A stretch of DNA of 32,565 bases from Nemertoderma westbladi (GCA_032718475.1 JAUCBJ010007170.1:1-32565); one strand, 5' to 3'. Positions 20,841-30,352 are shown, counted from the stretch's first letter. The notes: generated by a model not told the origin, from the letters alone. Translations and numbers: made by a program.

Positions 20841-21430
20841 ATACCTGCCTTTTAGGTACGCTAAACAGCTAAGAGAGATGATTCTTCGGGTTGCCACATT
20901 TATTTCGTGATCCACACGTTCACAGATCACTTTATCACTTGTACATACATTTTATTGCATATTAATTTTTACTCATAAATCTAAATGACAACACACGATA
21001 TTACATCTGTGCTAACATAATGTTTTTTTCAATATAACTTTACTGCTACTCTTCAAATAATTATTGAAGTTATCGGAGCCTACCCTAGTATGAGTGGAAA
21101 GGTCTGAAATTTTACTCTTCAACAGAACTATTGGGGACAAAGTTTGCTTCTTGTTCAAGCCAAATAATTATTTTTTACTCAAATCCTCAAGTAGACCTAA
21201 TTGACTAAAAACATTATGAATTACTGTAGTTAAAAAAGTCTTAATGATATTCAACTTTTCCACATTCTCTAATTTTTATCCTTGTAACAAAATTAATAAT
21301 TTAGTGTTTAATTTAACAAAGCAATGGAGGCCTACCAACGCATTATAAATACAACAGGAACCTTTCTACGTAATAAATAGCCTTACCGAGTATCTTCTTG
21401 GTAATTTAGGACATTCTTTAACCATTAACT
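20841..21430. other. Stretch with no recognised feature
   Basis: AT-rich sequence with only very short open frames. No repeat or regulatory element could be supported. Confidence 0.5.
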
Positions 21431-21851
21431 GATGATCTTGTTTCTGTGGCAACGGAAATGGACCAACCAGAGATTTCCACGTGTCCGATGTAACTATAGG
21501 CACCGGGATGGACTTGGGATGATAACATTCCCGTCTAACGATACCTCCACCGCGGAAGGGCTGGAACTGCCGCGTGGGTATACTACCAGCATCTTTATCG
21601 CTGTCCTGGTTCCGGCGTTGAATCTGTTGTTTAAGCTTATCTGTTCCTGATCGCGCTATGTTTGCGTTGTAATACGACTTACGTGTTCCGTCTAGTTTAA
21701 TGTTTTCCCGTTTTCGGTTTGCAATGTTGCTATTTTCTCTCTTAAAAGAAAATAAGTTGTTATTATCAAATTACTTTATACTGTAGTTCTAATTATATTG
21801 TACAGTGTCAGTGGATGGACTTTGCTGTGTAGGATGTGTGTTTGTGTAGCA
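21431..21851. other. GC-richer island and possible BEL leader/LTR region, unassigned
   Basis: Between about 21,450 and 21,650 composition rises in GC, with a 72-codon plus-strand frame containing RDGLGMITFPSNDTSTAEGL and a hydrophobic tail (SIFIAVLVPALNLLF). No family is recognised. Because a BEL/Pao gag begins at 22,284, this stretch could be part of its LTR or leader, but I see no matching copy downstream to prove an LTR. An alternative is a relic of a coding exon. Confidence 0.3.
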
Positions 21852-21896
21852 ATGTAATGTAAGTGTAATTGTAATTGTAATGTAATGTAGTGTAAA
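21852..21896. repeat. (TGTAA)n-type microsatellite
   Basis: Degenerate TGTAA and TGTAAT units run to the edge of the SINE and resume on its other side at 22,140-22,168. The SINE therefore inserted into this simple repeat. Confidence 0.8.
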
Positions 21897-22139
21897 AAAA
21901 AAAAAGCAAACAGTCGGCCGAAGCCGGAGGCGACCCGAAGGCTCCTCTTTCGATAGCTGCTACCCGAGGGTAGGGGTGGGCGCTACTCCTATCCCAAGAT
22001 TTGCTCCCAGTTATTTAACTGGTACTCATTTTATCGACCCCAGTGGATGAAAGGCTGAGTGGACCCTGGCGGGGCTGAACCTACAACCAATAGATTGCAG
22101 GCCCGGCGCTCAACCAACTGAGCTACCCCGCCCTCCATT
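21896..22139 (-). mobile_element. tRNA-derived SINE copy 1, with 10-bp target site duplication
   Basis: On the minus strand the head reads GGCGGGGTAGCTCAGTTGGT with an A box (complement at 22,114-22,125) and a B-box-like GGTTCAGCCCC (complement at 22,071-22,081). A body with GGTCGATAAAATGAGTACC follows, a motif also seen in cephalopod and other metazoan SINEs. The 3' end has a T-run. The anticodon stem does not pair, so this is not a functional tRNA. TGTAGTGTAA occurs on both sides (21,886-21,895 and 22,140-22,149) as the target duplication. Confidence 0.85.
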
Positions 22140-22283
22140 TGTAGTGTAATGATATGTAATGTAATACGGCGCCCGATAAACTTTACATTCATTGTAATCA
22201 TGTGTGTTATTAACACACTTGCAAGTCATTAACTGCTAATAATTAGTGAATCAATCTCTAACGACAATTTACTTGATGTCAAA

Positions 22284-22400
22284 ATGGCAACAGCAAAGGA
22301 ACACGCAGAGGAACTCAACAGACTTAAGAATTCCCGAGGAGGCGTTCGTTCGGCCGCTACCATTCTTGTAGAAAAATTATTAATGATTTAAATGACGCAA
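22284..22400 (+). pseudogene. BEL/Pao gag, N-terminal fragment
   Basis: From ATG at 22,284 the frame reads MATAKEHAEELNRLKNSRGG, then VRSAATILVEK, matching the short basic start of BEL/Pao gag proteins. After VEK the sequence GAAAAATTATTAATG appears to have lost one base: the +1 reading IINDLNDAILS continues the pattern. The fragment is then interrupted by the LINE. Confidence 0.6.
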
Positions 22401-22570
22401 TACTGAGTCTGTATAGGTCGTTATACTATTATATGTATTATATGTATATTATACTGTTATATTATTAAACATACATTTTCGAACTATCTGTACATCTACA
22501 TTATCTACATTATATCTGCTTGATATACTTGCTTGATATATTAGCTTTTATTGATATTCAGATATTGGAA

Positions 22571-22673
22571 ACATCCGGCCAACTTATTTCGGAACTGCAA
22601 TCTCGTTTCAAACCGAACCTCGTTGGATACATCCGGCCAACTTATTTCGGAACTGCAACCTGGTTCCAAACCG
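22571..22673. repeat. 58-bp direct duplication at the LINE 5' region
   Basis: ACATCCGGCCAACTTATTTC followed by GGAACTGCAA, then a CTSGTTYCAAACCG-type ending, occurs at 22,571 and again at 22,629 with few differences. The period, 58 bp, is not a multiple of three. The repeat therefore lies in untranslated or non-conserved sequence, which favours the ATG at 22,676 as the ORF1 start. Confidence 0.88.
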
Positions 22674-22675
22674 GT

Positions 22676-23542
22676 ATGGCCCCAGGCACCAGGAAATCAT
22701 TCCAAAGAACTGAAGAATGGTGTGAACAATCCGTTTTATGCTCTGAATGCAAAGGCATCTGGACTAACATATCGGTCAAAAAACAACTTGTTCCAGACCT
22801 AAAGAAGAGATCATTCCTCTGTGGACTATGTAGCGCAAAGCTGGTCTCATCGCTTCTAGGTGAGTTAACCAACTTACAGGCGAAAGTTACTGAAATAGAC
22901 GAAACGGTCTCAAATCAACCGGAAGTTGCCGAGGTTACACCGACGTCTATACCTACTGTACGCACCTATGCGCATGCCGCATCAACGAACATTGCTTGCC
23001 TTGCTAAGGAGATATCTAGAGAAAATAAACAGCAAGATGAGAAACGAGACAACATAGTTATCTCCGGTATTCATCTTCCAGCATCCACCGATGTGGATGT
23101 AGAAGCCGAGGATAAGAAAATATTCGAGGAGTTAGCCTGCGAGCTTGGGGTTGATGTTTCAACTCTAAACGCTGCCCCGAAAAGAATTGGTAAACCTCAA
23201 CCCACGTCATCCAACAGACAAATCGCCCAACTGCGACCACCGAAATTGGTTGTAAAGCTAAACCCCGAAAAGCGAAGTGAACTTCTTAAAGCAGCACGAA
23301 ACCTTCGGCAATCAGCTCGTTTTAACACTGTTTACATAAATCCAGACCTTACCGTATCGGAGCAGAAATTGCAGTTCGAACTCCGCACTGCTCTCCGTAG
23401 TAAAATAACGGAAGAACCTACAAAGACGTGGCGCATCTCCGGTAACGTTGTCATTGAAGACAAGCGGCAACGAAACAACCCCGGTAATGAAGATAACTCC
23501 ACCACTGAACATCCATTGCAATCCGCACAAGAGATCGATTGA
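22676..23542 (+). CDS. LINE ORF1 protein (PHD-like zinc motif, coiled coil, RRM-like region)
   Basis: From Met at 22,676 the protein is 288 residues. It has a zinc-binding-like block (CSECKGIW ... FLCGLCSAKL, two CxxC pairs) resembling the PHD-type finger seen in CR1-group ORF1s. A short predicted coiled coil (LLGELTNLQAKVTEIDETV) follows. The C-terminal half has RDNIVISGIHLP, PKRIGKP, RPPKLVVKLNPEKRSELL and FNTVYINPDLTVSEQ, like the RNA-binding region of L1-type ORF1 proteins. Its role in the family is RNA binding and chaperoning in the RNP. The open frame extends further upstream, but that part overlaps the 58-bp repeat. It ends in TGA, in the same frame as ORF2. Confidence 0.82.
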   Translation: MAPGTRKSFQRTEEWCEQSVLCSECKGIWTNISVKKQLVPDLKKRSFLCGLCSAKLVSSLLGELTNLQAKVTEIDETVSNQPEVAEVTPTSIPTVRTYAHAASTNIACLAKEISRENKQQDEKRDNIVISGIHLPASTDVDVEAEDKKIFEELACELGVDVSTLNAAPKRIGKPQPTSSNRQIAQLRPPKLVVKLNPEKRSELLKAARNLRQSARFNTVYINPDLTVSEQKLQFELRTALRSKITEEPTKTWRISGNVVIEDKRQRNNPGNEDNSTTEHPLQSAQEID

Positions 23543-23557
23543 ATTGTAGCGTCTTCC

Positions 23558-26500
23558 GTGCCTGCGCGGACCCCAGTAGCATCGTCCCCCCCTCTGCGGA
23601 CCCCAGTAGCGTTGTCCGCCCCCTTGCGGACCCCGGTAGCATCGTCTGCGCCTCCACGGACCCCGGCAGCATTGTCCGCCCCCGCGCGGACCCCAGTAGC
23701 GTCGCCTGCGCCTCTGCGGACCCCGGTAGCGTCGTCCGCCCCCCTGCGGACCCCGGCTGATACGTCCGCCCCCGCACAGACCCTGGAAGCTTCGCCTGCG
23801 CCTACGCGGACCCCGGTAGCATTGTCCGCCCCCGCACAGACCCCGGTAGCTTCGTCTGCGCCTACTTGGACCCCGGTAGCGTCGTCTGCGCATCCGCCGA
23901 CCCCCGCAGCGTCGTCCGCGCATCTGCGGACCCCGGCAGCGTCGCCCGCCCCCGCGCGGACCCCGGTAGCTTCGTCTGCGCCTCCGCGGACCCCGGCAAC
24001 GTCGTGCGCGCCTCCGAGGAGTTCGCCCAAGGACTGCCGCAATCTATCTACAAATAAATTTATAATTTCGCTAGTTAATGTTCGTTCGGTAAAAAGTAAA
24101 GCTGCTGTGATGATAGAACACATTGTGTCCAGGAACATTGATGTTTGTGCTATAACGGAGACGTGGTTAAACATCGACGACGATGCACATCGTGCTTGTT
24201 CAGTTCCTGATGGGTTTACCATCAACGACTGTCCACGGCTTCGAAACCGCGCTGGTGGTGTTGCCTTAATTTACCGGGATGGCATTGATGTCGTGAAGGT
24301 AAACTCGGGTGAACTCATCTCTTTCGAGTATGCAACTTGGCGAATAACAAACAATGGATACAAGATACTCCTAATATTATTATATCGTCCCCCGTACTCC
24401 GTTGACCATCCCGTAACCACCAGTGTTTTTATGAATGAGTTTCCTAAATTTATTGAAGCAACCTTATCCACACCGGAACGTCTTATTATTGCCGGGGACT
24501 TCAACATTCATGTTGATAACAAGGAAGACTACTACGGTACCCGATTTCTCGACATTATTGAAAGTTTAGGTTTAATTCAACACGTTGATGCACCTACACA
24601 CGAATCTGGCCATACATTGGATTTAATCATTACCAGGAACTGCAATGACATTGATATTTACATTCCCTCGCCATCACCATACATATCTGACCATGCATTT
24701 GTCGATTGTTTTTTAAACATTGCTAAACCAATAGTCCCTAACACAACTGTAACTTACCGAAATCTAAAGAACCTCAATGTTGAAACACTCAACAATGCTA
24801 TTGTTGGCTCATCATTATGTGCTGCCAGTTTCAACAATCTTGATCTTCAGTCCCAAGCGCTACAATACAACCAAACTTTGTCATCTTTAATGGATAAACT
24901 CGCTCCCATGAAATCCCTCTCCATAAAACCCCGCGACGGCCTTCAATGGTTTAACTCAGAGGTGAGAGAATTGAAGAAAGCACGGCGACGGGCTGAAAGG
25001 AAATGGCAGACAACGGGTACACCCAGTGATAAACTTGCTTTCAAGAATATTCGCAACCTTTACTGTCATAAGTTAACTACTGCGCGAGAAACTTTCTATC
25101 GTGGGATGGTAAATGACTGTGCTGGCGATCAGAAGAAACTTTTCAGTCTGATAAAATCCCTCAGTAAGCTGAAGCAACCTGTAAAGTTCCCTGATCCAAC
25201 CTCGTCCCTCGAGCTCGCTAATAAATTCGTTGATTTCTTTAGTTCCAAAGTGCAACTTATCAGAGATGATCTTGATGAACTGTGTCCAGATCCTGTACCA
25301 CCGGATTACGAATTCGAATACGTGTGTCCTGGAACTCTCAGTTCATTCCAGATCCTATCAGACGATGACGTTTGTAAACTGATAAACGATTCCCCCAACA
25401 AATCCTGCCCTTCTGATCCTATTCCTACAGCACTGCTTAAGAAGTGTCTACCTGCATTAATCAAACCTATCGCTGAAATGATTAACACATCTCTTCAAAC
25501 TGGTTTCGTTCCACCTATTTGGAAATCGGCTATAGTTACCCCCTTAGTAAAGAAACCCAAACTAGACTTCTTGGTATTAAATAACAATCGCCCAATCAGC
25601 GGCCTGCCATTCGTTTCCAAGGTTACAGAACGAGCAGTCCTCTCTCAAGTTAACCTACACTCTAAGTCTCATAGCCATCAACACAACCTCCAATCAGCTT
25701 ACCGCCCTGATCACAGCACAGAAACAGCCCTTCTAAAGGTTCAATCCGACATTTTAAAAAACATGGACAACCAATCGGTAACACTTTTAGTACTACTGGA
25801 CCTAAGTGCAGCTTTTGACACCGTTGACCATACAAGATTACTTAACCTATTAAACTCGAAATGTGGTATCTGTGGTAAATGCTATGATTGGTTCAAATCG
25901 TTCCTATCCGGACGCACGCAACGAGTTTCTTTTAATGGTGCTCTATCCGATTCAAAAGACTTGGGTTTCGGCTTCCCTCAGGGTTCATGTTCCGCGTGTT
26001 ATTTATTTTCTAATTACGCTAGTCCAATATTCGAAGTTGTCGAACGCCACCTGCCGGTCGCTGCGCACGGTTTCGCTGACGATCACCAGATGTACAAAGC
26101 CTTCCAGCCAATAACGGGGTGCGATGAACAGTCGGCCCTCAATGCAATGACTGATTGTATCAATGACATTCGGAACTGGATGTTAGTAAACAAATTAAAA
26201 CTTAATGACGACAAAACCGAATTCATAATTATTGGTACACGTGCTCAACTCTCCAAAATAAATATAACATCCATTAACGTCGGTACCTTTACAATAAACC
26301 GTGCGGACTCGGTGAAGAATCTCGGAGCCTGGTTTGACTCTCATATGACTATGGGGAAATTCATAAACAAAACCTGCAGCGCCGCGTTTTATCATCTTCA
26401 TAATATTCGATCAATTCGGCGGTTCCTCGATACTAAATCCGCCAACACTATTGTCCACGCTCTCATAACCAGTCGATTGGACTATTGCAACAGTTTACTT

Positions 26501-26929
26501 TATAACGCTGCTGGTTACCAACTTCATAAACTTCAGCGAGTCCAGAACGCCGCTGCTCGCCTAATAAGGTCAGTGGCAAAATTCGACCATATTACACCGA
26601 CCCTACGAGAGTTACACTGGTTACCAGTCAAGCTACGCATCGCATATAAAATTATCTTACTAACTTTCAAAGCCCTCCATAACCGAGCGCCGGTCTACAT
26701 AACGGAAATGATCACGCTGCAGCACCACGAGCACCACACTACGCGTAGTACCGCTGCCCCCACACTCGTCGTACCGCGCACCAAATGCTCCACTTCTGGC
26801 GGTCGAGCCTTCCACTCCGCCTCCCCGACACTATGGAACCAACTGCCTGCCGAACTTAGAAACGTCAGCGAGATCGAACTGTTTAAAACTAAATTAAAAA
26901 CCCATCTTTTTAGATCTGCCTACCATTAA
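23558..26929 (+). CDS. LINE ORF2: APE endonuclease and reverse transcriptase (CR1/L2-like)
   Basis: The frame of about 1123 codons has no ATG before the endonuclease. It begins right after the ORF1 TGA (23,540-23,542) in the same frame. Residues 4-153 are the Pro/Ala/Ser repeat linker. The endonuclease follows (about 165-390) with NVRSVKSK, AITETWL, LLYRPP, IIAGDFNIHVD, HTLDLIITR and SDHAFV. The RT (about 640-900) has PLVKKPKLDFLVLNNNRPIS, LQSAYRPDHSTETALL, LLDLSAAFDTVDH, GFPQGS and FADDHQMY (FADD residues 839-842). The C-terminal region has LRELHWLPVKLRIAYKI and ends LKTHLFRSAY, typical of CR1/L2. GFPQGS is followed by CSACYLFSNY where LGPLLF-like residues are usual, which may weaken activity. 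No frameshift is present. Confidence 0.9.
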   Translation: MPARTPVASSPPLRTPVALSAPLRTPVASSAPPRTPAALSAPARTPVASPAPLRTPVASSAPLRTPADTSAPAQTLEASPAPTRTPVALSAPAQTPVASSAPTWTPVASSAHPPTPAASSAHLRTPAASPAPARTPVASSAPPRTPATSCAPPRSSPKDCRNLSTNKFIISLVNVRSVKSKAAVMIEHIVSRNIDVCAITETWLNIDDDAHRACSVPDGFTINDCPRLRNRAGGVALIYRDGIDVVKVNSGELISFEYATWRITNNGYKILLILLYRPPYSVDHPVTTSVFMNEFPKFIEATLSTPERLIIAGDFNIHVDNKEDYYGTRFLDIIESLGLIQHVDAPTHESGHTLDLIITRNCNDIDIYIPSPSPYISDHAFVDCFLNIAKPIVPNTTVTYRNLKNLNVETLNNAIVGSSLCAASFNNLDLQSQALQYNQTLSSLMDKLAPMKSLSIKPRDGLQWFNSEVRELKKARRRAERKWQTTGTPSDKLAFKNIRNLYCHKLTTARETFYRGMVNDCAGDQKKLFSLIKSLSKLKQPVKFPDPTSSLELANKFVDFFSSKVQLIRDDLDELCPDPVPPDYEFEYVCPGTLSSFQILSDDDVCKLINDSPNKSCPSDPIPTALLKKCLPALIKPIAEMINTSLQTGFVPPIWKSAIVTPLVKKPKLDFLVLNNNRPISGLPFVSKVTERAVLSQVNLHSKSHSHQHNLQSAYRPDHSTETALLKVQSDILKNMDNQSVTLLVLLDLSAAFDTVDHTRLLNLLNSKCGICGKCYDWFKSFLSGRTQRVSFNGALSDSKDLGFGFPQGSCSACYLFSNYASPIFEVVERHLPVAAHGFADDHQMYKAFQPITGCDEQSALNAMTDCINDIRNWMLVNKLKLNDDKTEFIIIGTRAQLSKINITSINVGTFTINRADSVKNLGAWFDSHMTMGKFINKTCSAAFYHLHNIRSIRRFLDTKSANTIVHALITSRLDYCNSLLYNAAGYQLHKLQRVQNAAARLIRSVAKFDHITPTLRELHWLPVKLRIAYKIILLTFKALHNRAPVYITEMITLQHHEHHTTRSTAAPTLVVPRTKCSTSGGRAFHSASPTLWNQLPAELRNVSEIELFKTKLKTHLFRSAYH
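23567..24016 (+). repeat. 30-bp minisatellite, 15 copies, coding a TPVASSAPxR linker
   Basis: Fifteen units of exactly 30 bp follow the ORF1 stop, each like GCGGACCCCGGTAGCGTCGT then CCGCCCCCCT. In the ORF2 frame they give ten-residue units such as TPVASSAPLR and TPAALSAPAR. GC content is far above the surroundings. Minus-strand frames (GADDATGVR units) are open too and are shadows. Confidence 0.95.
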
Positions 26930-27477
26930 ATATCTCCTACTTTTTAAATTTTATTACAGTATGATCATTTGTATTACTTTATTATTTTTATCGTACATTT
27001 TAACTATACTAGACACCGTTTAACATTGACTCTATATTTTATATCATATATGTTCCAAACTGAACTTGAAGTATTTTATTAATATGTAATATGTGCTTGT
27101 AATTTCATAATTTTATTTTACACCCTATGTTTTTTGAGTTTGGTACACCTTATGATACAACTGTATGTCTGTCCTGTATATGTTTTATCAATTTCTATTT
27201 TTATTTATGAACCATTCGCTCTATATTTTTAAGCCCTAAGTAATACGTTTTAATATGCATATTTTTTAATCTACTTATAATTTTACTTATTTTTTATATA
27301 TTACTACTTGTACTAAACTTACTTACTTATTTAATATGTTCCGTTTTTACGCACCACACATTGTATCTATACCGGTTTGTCTCGAGCTCTTGCAAATCTC
27401 AGCGCCTTAGAGTACGCCACAATTGTAATTTTGGCGCTTTACAAATATATTTATTATTATTATTATTATTATAAAAC

Positions 27478-28380
27478 ATCGATAACATAAACGAAATGGA
27501 CATAACTACAGTAAGAAGTAAAATCGCAACGATCGAAGGGTACAGGGAAAGGCTCGCAACTCTAAACGAAGGGATACTCCAAAGGCGGTGGAATATGAGG
27601 TAACGTTATCTGATCTGTTATCTAAACTGAAACTTCATTTAGAACACATAACTGTATCTACTGTAGGTGTAGGTAGGTTACCGGTATCTAACAATACTGT
27701 AGGGATTTCAGGTGCTAGTGTAGTCACAACCGCTCACCCAAACCCTTTTGAAACTAACAGCTATTTTGCCAGATTGGTTTTACCAAAACTTCAACCTCCT
27801 ACATGTAACGGTAATCCCTTAGAGTACTGTGGCTGGCGGGATTCATTCCTTTCAGCCATACATGACCCAGGATTACCAGACGTGCTTACTGTAAGTTCCA
27901 GCATCTTATACAAAGTTTCAGTGGCCCCGCCAAAGCGATAGTTACCGGCCTAACTGTGACTGGTGACAATTATGCAATAGCATTTTATATCTTAAAGGAA
28001 CAATACGGCAATAAAGGACGAATAATTGGTTGCCACATAGAGGAACTGCGTAATATTACAGACAAACTTGGAAAAACAGCATCATTGCGGAAAATATACG
28101 ATTCGTGTAGAGCAAATGGTACTCATGGCGCATATGTGTGTGACGCCTATGGAATAGGCATATCAATTGATTGTTATTCCAGACATTTTACGTGCATTGC
28201 CTTTAGAGTTAGCAAAACGGTTGCTTCGTCTAAATAATAATGACATTAATGACCTTCAGTGGCTAGTTGACTAAATTAAGGTTCAATTAGACACTGAAGA
28301 AGCCATTGTAGAACTTACTAAAGGTCACACTCCATTTCATAATGTAGAATCGCAAAGTCAGAAACCAACACTACCGTCAG
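27478..28380 (+). pseudogene. BEL/Pao gag, central fragment (DUF1759-like), frameshifted
   Basis: Reading NIDNINEMDITTVRSKIATI then EGYRERLATLNEGILQ, a frameshift near 27,580 leads to AVEYEVTLSDLLSKLKLHLE. VLPKLQPPTCNGNPLEYCGW and RDSFLSAIHDPGLPDV follow, the hallmark PKLxxPxFxGNPLEW-type block of BEL/Pao gag. Another shift (near 27,930) leads to AKAIVTGLTVTGDNYAIAFY and ILKEQYGNKGRIIGCHIEEL. A third (near 28,170) leads to VIPDILRALPLELAKRLLRL and later ELTKGHTPFHNVESQ. It has a stop at VD-TAA-IK and at least three frame changes, so it is dead. Confidence 0.85.
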
Positions 28381-30352
28381 CTTCGACGTTCATTGTAGAT
28401 AACTAAAATTGTAATGTTAATATCTCTAATGTAATTTTCACCCCTGATATTGTATTTTCTGTGCTTCGCAAACTTGAATCTAAACAAGGCGCAACCCCTG
28501 ATGGGTTTCCTAGTTATATTTTTGCGAAATTACCGCGTTGTTTATCTGTACCGCTATCGATTTTATTTACATTGTCTTTTGAAACTCATTCTCTGCCATC
28601 TATTTGGCTCACTGCGAACATTCTTCCATTATATAAAAAGGGCAATCACACCGACCCCCACAATTACAGGCCTATCTCACTAACCTGCGTAACTTGTAAA
28701 GTAATGGAATTATGTATCAAAGATGTAGTTTTAAATTATTTACGTCACCACAATTTAATAACTAAGATGCAACATGGGTTCATGAAACGTAGAAGTACTT
28801 GCACACAGCTTCTTGAATGTACACATGATTGGTTTAAATTACTAGATAAACATAATTCTGTAAACGTAATTTATATAGATTTCGCTAAAGCGTTTGATTC
28901 TGTGGTGCATTCTAAATTATTAATTAAATTATCTAGCTATGGCATTTCAGGGAAATTACTATTATGGATTGGTGCATTTTTATCTGATCGTACACAAACT
29001 GTTATAGTAGGTAATGCTATTTCTGTTGTTACTAAAGTCACTTCTGGAACAGTACAGGGAAGTGTCTTAGGTCCGCTATTGTTTTTATTGTACGTAAATG
29101 ACTTACCTGATGCACTCTTTAGTCCTACAAATGACGTTAGTTGTAAATTATTTGCTGATGACCTCAAACTGTACAGTAAAGCTTCAGCCAGCAAATCGTT
29201 GGCAGATGCCCTCACAGCACTCGAAACCTGGGCTAGTGAATGGCAAGTTAAAATTGCCACTCATAAATGTTCAGTGTTGAACATTTCCACATCAGTTAAT
29301 AATTTATCCCAGGATAAATTCGTCCTGTATGGTAAAGCCCTGTCGCTAGATAAATCTTGTAGGGACCTTGGTGTCTCTATAAGTAGCAATCTAAAATTTG
29401 ACCTCCACTACCGTGAGCAGGTCCAAAAGGCTTTTCGTATTGTTAATATGATATTTAAGTGCTTTTACACTAGCAATCTCAATGCGTTACTAACAGCGTA
29501 CACATCTTATGTTCGACCCATATTGGAGTACTGTACACCAGTTTGTTCGCCTTTTAATTTGGGGTCAATAGATCTTATTGAAAGAGTCCAAAGATAGTTT
29601 ACCCGTCGTTTGTATGTTCGTTGTAAATTTGATCGTGCTGACTACTTAGATCGACTCCTACGTTTAAAACTACAGCCGCTAGAAGTCCGCAGACATATCT
29701 TTGATCTAAGGCTGGTGTATATGATTTATAACAAACTTGTTGATTTAAATTTTGATGACTTCTTTCATATATCAGTTAGAAATAATAATAGGGGCCATTC
29801 CATTAAACTTTACAAGTCCTTTTCCAGACTTCAGATAACTAAAGAATCGTTCTCAAATCGTGCAGTAGATATTTGGAATGGCCTGCCGCAAGATGTCGTT
29901 AGTGCATCCAATATTAATATTTTTAAAGATAAAATAAAAGAAGTTGACCTGTTACCTTATTGTAATTTTAATAGATTTATAGATTGAAATTTCTATGCTT
30001 ATTTTATTTTTTTTCTGATAACTGATAACTTTTGATCCACTAAGAAACATATCATATGTTGTATTTTATTCTTTTTATTTTTTTCCTTTTATGAACGTTT
30101 TTTATTTAATACTTTCACCCCATTGACATACAGTACGTGTTTATAATCTATGTTCCCCGTTTTGTAATTTCTGTCGTAACTTAATAACAACATTATTGCA
30201 TTATTGATTTATTTGACGTTTTATGTATGTAACCACCTATAAGCGTAACAGTAGCATTTACGCGAATTGTACCTTGGTGGTGTTTCCCCCTTTAATTTTA
30301 ATTTTAATTAATGTTAATATTAAATGAGTGTTGTAATAATAATAAAAAAAAG
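28381..30352 (+). mobile_element. 5'-truncated CR1/Jockey-type LINE nested in BEL gag
   Basis: The insertion begins in the RT N-terminal region, carries the remainder of ORF2, and has a 3' untranslated region of about 360 bp ending TTGTAATAATAATAAAAAAA. BEL gag sequence is found immediately before and after. The 5' border is placed at about 28,380 because the frame SNVIFTPDIVFSVLRKLESK is LINE-like while FHNVESQSQKPTLPS is gag-like. Clear target duplications were not found. Confidence 0.85.
28398..29987 (+). pseudogene. CR1/Jockey-type LINE ORF2 RT, interrupted by one TAG
   Basis: The frame carries LRKLESKQGATPDGFPSYIF, HNYRPISLTCVTCKVMELCI, MQHGFMKRRSTCTQLL, VIYIDFAKAFDSVVHSKLL (motif A), GTVQGSVLGPLLFLLYVNDL (motif B) and KLFADDLKLYS (FADD at 29,151-29,162). 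The thumb region follows, ending at LIERVQR-TAG (29,595-29,597). The same frame resumes as FTRRLYVRC and runs through RRHIFDLRLVYMIYNKLVDL and RAVDIWNGLPQDVVSASN to a stop at 29,987. CAG to TAG would account for the break. The endonuclease and ORF1 are absent owing to 5' truncation. In plain coordinates there is no frameshift. Confidence 0.9.

Larger units (their letters stand above)
22420..27475 (+). mobile_element. Near full-length CR1/L2-like LINE (ORF1 + endonuclease + RT)
   Basis: This two-ORF non-LTR retrotransposon has an AT-rich 5' region, an ORF1 with cysteine motifs, an ORF2 with APE-type endonuclease and RT, a 3' untranslated region of about 540 bp and a 3' end GCGCTTTACAAATATATTTA followed by (TTA)n. 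Such a short repeat tail in place of poly-A is usual for CR1/L2 elements. Both ORFs are open, so this copy is comparatively young. It has inserted into the BEL gag, whose sequence resumes at about 27,478. The 5' border is approximate; target duplications were not found. Confidence 0.88.

Noticed and set aside
21432-21650. 72-codon plus-strand frame with a hydrophobic C-terminus.
   Set aside because: No recognisable family, short length and no supporting neighbour; kept only as an unassigned GC-richer region.
22065-22134. Possible functional tRNA gene on the minus strand (acceptor GGCGGGG/CCCCGCC and D arm pair).
   Set aside because: Anticodon and T stems do not pair and a SINE body with target duplication follows; it is a SINE head.
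22155-22185. CGGCGCCCGATAAAC as a primer binding site for the BEL element.
   Set aside because: Similar in part to TGGCGCC-type sites, but no LTR border precedes it and no second LTR was found to confirm.
23312-24225. Long minus-strand open frames (203 and 297 codons).
   Set aside because: They are shadows of the GC-rich 30-bp repeat and ORF1/ORF2 of the LINE on the plus strand.
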